This document shows positions 6,727 through 14,100 of a DNA stretch of 64,000 nucleotides, piece after piece. The notes beneath the pieces were generated by a model. That model was given only the letters and a program-made list of their open reading frames with translations, was not told the DNA's origin and ran no database searches. This DNA comes from Roseateles asaccharophilus (GTDB lineage Bacteria; Pseudomonadota; Gammaproteobacteria; Burkholderiales; Burkholderiaceae_C). Both the position numbers and the translations under genes were made by a program. The stretch covers positions 78,000 through 141,999 of the forward strand of contig NZ_SNXE01000005.1 of assembly GCF_004362405.1 (NCBI RefSeq), given 5' to 3'. The number at the start of each line of letters is the position of its first letter. Position 1 is the stretch's first letter.

Positions 6727-9273
6727 TCAAGCCTTCTTGAGCGTCTTGAGCAGCACGATCAGGTTGCCGCTGCCGTCGTAGAAGGCGCGCACCTCGTCCA
6801 TCATGGTCTTGACCATGTGCACGCCCAGGCCGCCCACCTCGCGGGCTTCCACGCTGGCGTCCAGGCTGGGGGCGGGGGCCTCCACAAAGGGGTCGAAGGG
6901 CGGGGCGTCGTCCTTGAGGATGATTTCCAGCCATTCCTCCGAGCGCGAAAGCCGCACATGGATGGGGCGGTCCGGCGCGCCGTGCAGGCCGTGCTGGATG
7001 GTGTTGGTGATCAGCTCTTCCAGGCAGAGGTTGACGGCAAAGGCCAGATCGGGGCGTTCGCTCAGGGCCTCGTCCACGGCCGCGGCCAGGGGGGCGATCT
7101 CCTCGACCCGGCTTTGCAGGCGGTACTCCAGCAGCAGGGTCTTGTTCTTCAGTTCCAGGGGGGCGTGGCTCACGGTCAGAGCTCCTCGGGCTTGTGGGCT
7201 GGCGGGCGTGTCGGGGGTGGAGGGCGTAGGCAGGGCGGGGGCGGCCTCGTCCTGCGGCTTGCGGCACAGCAGCAGGGCGGTCAGGTCGTCGCTGGGCTCG
7301 GCGCCGCCCACGAAGTCGGCCACATCGCGCACCAGGCTGGCCAGCTTGTCGGCGGCATGCGGCTCGCGGCTGGCGCGCAGCCAGGCGAACAGGCGCTCTT
7401 CGCCATAGGCCTTGCCGGCGGCGTCGAAGGCCTCGGTGATGCCGTCGGTGTAGAGCAGCAGGGTGTCGCCGGCCTGCAGGCGCGTCTGCCGCGCGCTGTA
7501 GCTCATGCCGGGCAGCACGCCCAGGGCCACATCGCGCGGGCAGTCCAGGGCGAGCACCTCACCCCGCGCGCTGCGCAGCAGGGGCGCCGGGTGGCCGGCG
7601 CTGGCATAGACCAGGCTGCCGTCGCGCGGGTCGTAGATGCAGTAGCAGGCGGTGACGAAGAGCTCCATGGGATTGCGCCCGCTGAGCAGCTCGTTGGCAC
7701 GCGCCAGCACCTCCTGCGGGCCCAGACCGTCCTGGGCCAGGTCTTGCAGCACGGTGCGCGAGACGGCCATGAAGAAGGCCGCTCCCATGCCCTTGCCGGC
7801 CACATCGGCGACCAGAAAGCCCCAGCGGCCGCCGGACAGCGCAAAGCAGTCGTAGAAGTCACCGCCCAGCTCGCGCGCCGGCTGCATGCAGGCCTGCATG
7901 GAGAAGTCCGCCGTGTCGGGAAAGTGCTGGGGCAGGATGGCCTGCTGCATATCGCGGGCCGATTCCAGCTCTTCCTGCACCCGCAGGGCGGCCAGGTGCA
8001 GCTGGTCGTTCTTGTCGGCCAGCTCCAGGGTGCGCTGCTGCACCAGGCGCTCCAGCTCGCGCTGGCGCGACTCGTTCTGCTCGCGGATCACCTCCAGCAG
8101 CCGCCCGACCTCGGCGGCCACGGTGTTGAAGTTGCCCGCCACCAGGACCAGCTCGTCCTGGGTGTCGATGCGGATGCGCGTGTCCAGGCGGCCGGCGCAG
8201 AAGTCCTGCGTGCCCTGCGAGAGCCGGCGCAGCGAGCGCAGCGTGGAGACATAGATGCCGGCAAAGAGATAGGCAATGGCGGCCATGGCGCCCACCAGCA
8301 GGGCGCCCACCTGCCACTGGCTGTGGCGCAGCTGGGCCAGGCGCTCCTGCAGCAGCAGGTCGGCGTGCGTGATGGCGGCCTGCATCAGGGCCTGGACCTG
8401 TGCCAGATTGGCCTGGGCCAGGGGGCGCAGCTCGGCCACGGCCTGCGGTCGGTCCAGCACCTTGTCCACCGCATCTTGCTGGCGCTCGACGCGGGCCAGC
8501 AGCTCGGCCAGCTGGGGCTGGAGTCCGGCGCGGTCACCCGTGGCCAGCAGCTGCTGCATGCCGGCGCGCAGGGCGGGCACCGACTCGCTGAGCACCACCT
8601 GGGCGGCCACGGCATAGCTGGCCATGCTGTCGCTGGACAGGGCCAGCGCGTCCTGCTGTTTGGCCAGGGTCTCCATCAGCAGGGGCAGACGGTGGCTGAG
8701 CATCTCGAAGGCCGCGTCCAGCGTGGGGTCCACATTGAGGCGGTGAGCGCGGGCGCTCTCGCGCATCAGGGCCAGCAAGGCGTTGATGGCGCCGGTGTGG
8801 GCGGCAAAGCGGCGCTGCGCATCGTCGTCGCCCTGGGCGCTCAGCTCGCGCAGTTGTTGCCACTGCTGCTGCAGGCGCTGGCCCAGTGCCGGCAGGGCGC
8901 TGGGCGGGGCATGGGCCGGGAGCGGGGGCGCGGCGGCCCAGCCCAGCAGGGCCTGCAGCGCGCGGGCGGCGTCCGCGGCTTGCGGCAGCGGCCCCTCGCC
9001 GAGCGTTCCGCGCTGGCGCACCAGGCTGTAGAGCACGCTGGCCTGCTGGGACAGGGCGGCCAGACCCTGGCGTTCCAACTCGGCGCTCTGGGCCTCCAGG
9101 CCGGCCTTGCGCAGCAGGGGCCAGCTCAGCAGCCCCAGGGCCAGCAGCATCACGGCACCGACCAGCAGGAATTTGCGCGAGAAGCTCAGCCGCCCCGAGA
9201 GCCAGCTGGCCGGCGCCAGCAGACGCAGCCAGGGCGGCTGGCTCGCGTCGCGGTGTGCCGCCTGGGCCCTCAT
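6727..9273 (-). CDS. Membrane sensor with HAMP, SpoIIE/PP2C phosphatase and RsbW-type kinase domains
   Basis: An 848-residue regulator. TM1 is at about 33-54, a mostly helical periplasmic sensor at 55-318, TM2 at about 322-342, HAMP at about 343-395 and a coiled coil at about 395-445. The SpoIIE PP2C domain (about 450-672) carries metal ligands in GGDF (Asp472), DVAGKG (Asp490), YTDG (Asp610) and DDLT (662-663). A Pro-rich linker leads to a RsbW/HATPase domain (about 715-848) with N-box Asn757, DDAPPF at 788-793 and GGLGVHM at 814-820. It should dephosphorylate and rephosphorylate the downstream STAS protein according to a periplasmic signal. ATG 9273 is chosen because the longer frame reads through the upstream gene out of phase. 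It follows the binding-protein gene by 5 bp, consistent with coupled translation. Confidence 0.93.
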   Translation of the reverse strand: MRAQAAHRDASQPPWLRLLAPASWLSGRLSFSRKFLLVGAVMLLALGLLSWPLLRKAGLEAQSAELERQGLAALSQQASVLYSLVRQRGTLGEGPLPQAADAARALQALLGWAAAPPLPAHAPPSALPALGQRLQQQWQQLRELSAQGDDDAQRRFAAHTGAINALLALMRESARAHRLNVDPTLDAAFEMLSHRLPLLMETLAKQQDALALSSDSMASYAVAAQVVLSESVPALRAGMQQLLATGDRAGLQPQLAELLARVERQQDAVDKVLDRPQAVAELRPLAQANLAQVQALMQAAITHADLLLQERLAQLRHSQWQVGALLVGAMAAIAYLFAGIYVSTLRSLRRLSQGTQDFCAGRLDTRIRIDTQDELVLVAGNFNTVAAEVGRLLEVIREQNESRQRELERLVQQRTLELADKNDQLHLAALRVQEELESARDMQQAILPQHFPDTADFSMQACMQPARELGGDFYDCFALSGGRWGFLVADVAGKGMGAAFFMAVSRTVLQDLAQDGLGPQEVLARANELLSGRNPMELFVTACYCIYDPRDGSLVYASAGHPAPLLRSARGEVLALDCPRDVALGVLPGMSYSARQTRLQAGDTLLLYTDGITEAFDAAGKAYGEERLFAWLRASREPHAADKLASLVRDVADFVGGAEPSDDLTALLLCRKPQDEAAPALPTPSTPDTPASPQARGALTVSHAPLELKNKTLLLEYRLQSRVEEIAPLAAAVDEALSERPDLAFAVNLCLEELITNTIQHGLHGAPDRPIHVRLSRSEEWLEIILKDDAPPFDPFVEAPAPSLDASVEAREVGGLGVHMVKTMMDEVRAFYDGSGNLIVLLKTLKKA

Positions 9274-9278
9274 GGACC

Positions 9279-9743
9279 TCAATCGACGCTGGTGCTCAGC
9301 AGCACCTTGACGCCGGTACCGCTGGGCTTGCGCGAGACATAGCCGATGGCGCCCGGGGTGCTCTGCACCAGGCGGGTCACCTCCTCGTCGTTGTCCACCT
9401 GGCGCGGCGGCAGACCCATGCCGGTGAAGCTCTGGCGCGCCCAGTAGGCACGCACCTGGCCGAGACTGCGGCCCGTGACCTGGTCGTAGAAGGCGCGGCG
9501 CAGGCTGCTGCCTTCGCGCAGATCGATGGGCTGTATGGGCTGGCCATCGGGCCAGCTCTGCTGCTGGCGCAGATAGATCTGGGTCACGCGCTCCGGGCTG
9601 ATCTTGTCCAGCACCACGTCCTTGTGGGCGATCACGATCAGCTCGTTGGCGGCCAGGGCGGAGCGGGCCGCGCCCGCGCACAGCAGGGCCAGCAGGGGGA
9701 TCAGGGCCAGGGAACGGCGGGGCAGGAAGTCGGTGAATTTCAT
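9279..9743 (-). CDS. Mini periplasmic phosphate-binding-like (PstS-type) protein
   Basis: A 154-residue exported protein with a signal peptide (hydrophobic core about residues 12-30, cleavage near ALA/ANEL at 31-32). It is followed by a short type-2 periplasmic-binding fold resembling the second half of PstS-like proteins: VIAHKDVVLDKIS, QIYLRQQQSWPDG, RRAFYDQVTG and the terminal PGAIGYVSRK. True PstS proteins are about twice as long. These small versions are often found beside porins and HAMP-containing sensors. A role as the ligand-binding subunit for the adjacent sensor phosphatase (gap 5 bp) is inference. Start ATG 9743 fits the signal peptide. Confidence 0.82.
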   Translation of the reverse strand: MKFTDFLPRRSLALIPLLALLCAGAARSALAANELIVIAHKDVVLDKISPERVTQIYLRQQQSWPDGQPIQPIDLREGSSLRRAFYDQVTGRSLGQVRAYWARQSFTGMGLPPRQVDNDEEVTRLVQSTPGAIGYVSRKPSGTGVKVLLSTSVD

Positions 9744-9756
9744 GGCCGCTCCCTCC

Positions 9757-11133
9757 TTAGAACACCAGGTCCAGCGTGACGCTGAACAGCTGGAGCTTGT
9801 TGTCGAAGGGCAGGCTGGGCACGGCCAGCGGGCCGGGCTTGCTGGCATTGGGCGTGCGCACCTGATCGAGCTGGGTCTTGATGGCCATGTTCTCGCGCCA
9901 GTCCCAGCGCAGGCCCAGGCTCAGCGAGCGGCTGCTGATGTCGGCGAACTGCTGCGCCCGGCCAAAGCCTTGCTGCAGCTGCTGCAGGGCGCCGTCGAGC
10001 TGCGGGTTCAGCCCGGTCGCGGCCAGGGCCTCGGTATTGAGGGTGGCACGGGAGCGCTTGAGCCGCGCCACGCTGAGGTAGGGGGTGACATCGCCCAGGC
10101 TGCGGGCCAGCGTGAGGCTGTAGCCGCGGCCGCGACCGACCAGATCGTTGCTGGGGTCCATCCAGGTCAGCTCGGCCAGCACGCGCCATTGCTGCCAGTT
10201 GCCGTCCAGACCCAGGCTGCTGTAGCTGGGGCGGTTGTCGAAGGGGTTGCGCAGGGCCTCCACGCCCTGCGACTTGGTCTGCAGGGCGGCCTGTAGCGCC
10301 GGCGGCAGCATGGGGTTGAGGGCCAGCTGCCGCAGGGCGCCGCCGACCTGCTCCAGGCCCTGGTTGAGCTGGCTGACCTGCTCGGAGCGCAGCACATAGC
10401 GGTCGATCTCGGTGTGCGAGAAACGCAGGGTCAGGTCTTGCAGATGCGCGCTGAGGCTGAAGCCCACCAGGCCGCGCAGGCTGGCATCGGCCGAGATGGC
10501 CGGCGAGAAGTTGTTGAAGCGGTGGGTGTAGTCGTAGCGACCGCCATAGACCTGGGCCAGCAGGCTGGCATCGCCAAGATTGAGGCGCCAGTGCAAATCG
10601 GCACCGTCCAGGCTGGCCACGCTGTTGGTGAGGGCGTAGATGGCGGGCGCCGGGCGCACGCTCAGGTTGGCATAGCCGATCTCGGCAATGCTGGAGTCAA
10701 AGAACAGCGGGCTGCGCACCCGTCCCAGATTGAGGCTCAGGCCCTGGCCCAGCTGCTGGCGCAGGGCGGCGATGCGCAGGCGCGGCTTCATGTCCTCGCC
10801 CGCGCGGGCCACGCCTTGCAGCTGCAGCGTGGTGCCCTGGGCGGGCTGCCATTCCAGCTGCAGGCCCAGGGCCGTGTCCATATTGGCGGACCAGCCCTTG
10901 CGCACCGGGCGCAGCTGCGAGAAGGAGGTGATGGCGCCGGCCGTGGCGTTGTCGTTATGCGTCAGGCCCAGGGTGGCGAAGCCGGAGAAGCGCAAGGGGC
11001 TGCTCGCCTCGGCGGGCTGCGCCTGCGCCTGCACCTGCGACGCAGCGAGTGTCAAGGCGGCCATGGCGGCCAGGACTGAGAGGGCAGCCGCACCCAAGGC
11101 TTGAGACCTGTCGGCTTGCAGAGTGCGTTTCAT
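9757..11133 (-). CDS. Porin-like outer-membrane beta-barrel protein
   Basis: A 458-residue protein with a signal peptide (cleavage near VQAQA, about residue 37), alternating beta-strand patterns throughout and a terminal Phe in LFSVTLDLVF, the usual barrel assembly signal. It is not a close match to the classic 16-strand betaproteobacterial porins. Similar proteins sit next to mini phosphate-binding proteins and sensor genes. It is 17 bp after the PEP-CTERM gene and 13 bp before the binding-protein gene. It may admit or present the ligand sensed by the operon. ATG 11133 gives the signal peptide MKRTLQADRSQAL. Confidence 0.78.
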   Translation of the reverse strand: MKRTLQADRSQALGAAALSVLAAMAALTLAASQVQAQAQPAEASSPLRFSGFATLGLTHNDNATAGAITSFSQLRPVRKGWSANMDTALGLQLEWQPAQGTTLQLQGVARAGEDMKPRLRIAALRQQLGQGLSLNLGRVRSPLFFDSSIAEIGYANLSVRPAPAIYALTNSVASLDGADLHWRLNLGDASLLAQVYGGRYDYTHRFNNFSPAISADASLRGLVGFSLSAHLQDLTLRFSHTEIDRYVLRSEQVSQLNQGLEQVGGALRQLALNPMLPPALQAALQTKSQGVEALRNPFDNRPSYSSLGLDGNWQQWRVLAELTWMDPSNDLVGRGRGYSLTLARSLGDVTPYLSVARLKRSRATLNTEALAATGLNPQLDGALQQLQQGFGRAQQFADISSRSLSLGLRWDWRENMAIKTQLDQVRTPNASKPGPLAVPSLPFDNKLQLFSVTLDLVF

Positions 11134-11150
11134 GATGATCGGATCTGTTT

Positions 11151-14100
11151 TCAGGAGTTGGACCGCGCTGCCTGGGCCTGGGCGGGCAGCCGGCGGCGCT
11201 GGCGCCATGCCAGGACCGCCAGCCCCAGCCCCATCAGGGCCCAGCTGCCGGGCTCGGGCACCGCGCTCACCTGCAGCTGCCCGGTGCTGCCCAGCTGGCT
11301 CAGGTCCAGCTGCTGGCGGTCCAGGCCGCTCACGGTGATGCGGTCAGCACTGAGCGAGCCGCTGAACTGCTGGAAGTCGAAGAGCTGGAAGCGGCTGCCC
11401 GCCACTGGCTTGAAGCTGCTGTCAAACTGAAGGTTCAGCGTGCCCTGGAAGTCCAGCCAGCCGATGTTCATCAGCTGGTCGTAGCCCGTGCCGGGCTGCG
11501 GGCCGAAGAACTCCAGCGTCAGCACGGCGTTCGCGCCAAAGCTCAGGCGGCCGCCGCCAAAGTCGATGCGGGCCGGGCTGTTGCCGGGCTGGTAGCCGGC
11601 CTTGAACAGCACCGAGCCGGCGAAGCTGCCCGCACCCTGCACATCGTTCAGGAAGCTGAGCGTGCCACCGCTGCCCTCGATGCGGCCCTGGTGCGTGAAC
11701 TCGCCCTGCACCGTGGCATCGCCGATGAAGCTCATGACGCCCCCGTGCGTGAGCGTCGCACCATTGAGCGTGGCCAGGCGGGCGCCGGCCTGCAACTCGG
11801 TCAGGCGGCCCAGCTGGGCGGCATCGGCCGAGAGCAAGAGGGCGGTGGCCCCGCGCTCCACACGCAGCTCACCGGCGTGGGCAAAGCCCCCCGCCTGATC
11901 GGCATCGCCCAGCGTCAGCGTGCCACCCTGGGCCACCAGCTGGGTGCGGGCACCGCCCTGCACCGCACCGCTCACCAGGCCATGGCCTTGCAAGCTGCGC
12001 ACCTCGCTCAGGTCGATGGGGGCCTCGGTCGTCATCAGCCTGCCGCCTTGCAGGGCCACTGTGCCTGCGCGCAGCTGGCCGCCGTCCAGCAGCAGCTGCG
12101 TGCCCCGCGCCATCGACAGCGTGCGGCTGACCTGCAAGGTCTGGCCCTCGTTCAACACCGTCATGCGCTTGAAGCCGCCCTGACCCAGGGCCGCGCCGGC
12201 GTCACCGGTGATGGCCAGGGTGCCGCGCTGCCAGGCCAGGCGCGCCGCGGTGTCGGCCCCGAAGGTCTCGGTGCGCAGCACGCCACCGTCCAGCAGCACC
12301 CGGCCGCTGCCTTGCAGGCCGCGCGTCACCAGCACGCCACCTTGCGCAAGGTTCAACTGCCCGCCGCCCAGTTGCAGCTGGCCGCCGACCTCCAACACGC
12401 GGCCCTGGTTCAGGACGGTGCGGCCGCCGAGCCAAGGGTTGCTCAAGGCCACATCGCCCTTCAGGGCCAGGGTGCCTTGCTGCCAGTCGAAATGCCCACT
12501 GAGGGCTTGGCTGGCGCTGAGGTCCAGGCGCCCACCGTCCAGGCTCAGCACCGCAAAGCTGAGCACGCCGCCTTCCAGCAGCAGCTGGCTGCCGCGATCG
12601 ATGCGGAGCTCACCCGCCACATGCAGGCGCTTGTCCGCGCCGAGCACCAGCTGCGCAGGCAGCCCATCGGCCAAGCGCGCATCGCCGCGCAGGGTCAGCT
12701 GGCCCGAGCGCCAGTCCAGACCTGCGGATCCGGGCGTGCCGCGAAGCGCGTCCAGGTCCAGCTGGCCACCGGCCAAGACCAGCGGGGTGGCACCGTCCAG
12801 GGTCAGGCGCCCTTCAACGCGCAGCTGGTGATCGGCACCCAGCACCGGCACGGTGGCTAGCAGCCCCTGGCCTTGCTGAGCGGGGCCCTCCAGCGTCAGG
12901 CGGCCGCGCTGCCAATCCAGCGATCCGGTGAAGGCGGCCGTGCTCTGCGCCGTCAGGCTGCCACCGTTGAGCAGCAGCGTCCGGGCGTGCAATTGGCCGC
13001 CTTGGGCCAGCTGCAGGCGCTGCCCTTGCTGGACCGCGAGCTGGCCTTCGACCGCCAGACTGCGGCCCTCAGCGAGCAGCAGGTCGGCGCCCAGCAGGCC
13101 TTGGTTCAAGCCCGTGTCGCTGCCGATGGTGAGCTGGCCGTGGGTCCAGTCCAAGCCCGCGACAAAGCTCTTTTCGGCACGCTCCATGCGCAAGGCCCCA
13201 CCGTGCAGCTGCAGGCTGGAGGCGCCGCTCAGGTGGAGCTGGGCCGCGTCCAGGCGGGCGCCATCGCGCAGCTGCACCTGGCTGTGATCAAGATGCAAGC
13301 CTTCGGAGAGGACCCAACGGGTGCCCGGCCCGCTCAGCTGGGCGGTGCTGCTGCTCAGCCAGGCCTGTTGGCCCTGCAACTGGGCCCCTGCGCCCAGATC
13401 AAGGTGCGTGCCGCTGCCGAGCTGGAGTTGCCCGATCGCCAGTTGGGTGCCGGCGTCCTGCGCCTGCAGGCTGGCGCCGTCCCGCAGCGCAAGGACGCTG
13501 GTGCTCAGTGCACCGCCTTGCGCCACCGTGAGGTTCACCCCGGTTTGAGACAGGCGCTGTGCGTCCAGGCGGCTACCCACACCGCTGACGAGCACCTGGG
13601 CGGCCCCCGGCGCACCCACGTTGCGCAGCACCAGTTCCTGGTCGCCGCCGCTCAGGCGTGCGCCGGCTTGCACGCTGATGCGGCCTGTCCCAAGCTCGCC
13701 CAAGAGGGCCATGTCTTGCAATTGCAGGGTGCTGCCAGCGCCTTCGAGGCGCAGTTCGCTGTGGTTGCTGACGATGAGTTTCTGCAGCTGGGACGGGCCC
13801 GCCAGGCGCAAGGTGGCCTCGGACAAGCTCAGAGTGCCGTGGCCGCTGAGCCGCCCTTGGATCACCGAGTTCTGGCCCTTGCCCAGGCTCAGCACCGCCT
13901 CTGAGCCCAAGGCCAGATCGCTGTTGAGCTGAAGCTCACCCAGCACGCTCAGCTGGTTGGCGGCGTCCACGTTCAGGGTGGGCGTGCCTGCCACGCTGCT
14001 GAGGCGCCCCTGCACCCTCAAGTTCCGCCCTGTGCTCAGCGTGTCCCGCCCGGCCAGCAGGCCCTGGCCCAGCTCGGCGTCGCCCACCAGGACCAGCTGA

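Noticed and set aside
6667-9342. An 891-codon plus-strand open frame over the sensor phosphatase gene
   Set aside because: Low-complexity composition and no motifs. The minus strand encodes intact PP2C and ATPase motifs.
10427-10440. A further AGGGTCAGGTCTTG match
   Set aside because: It lies inside the porin gene, where it encodes an ordinary QDLTL beta-strand segment, so it is probably a chance match and not a mobile repeat.
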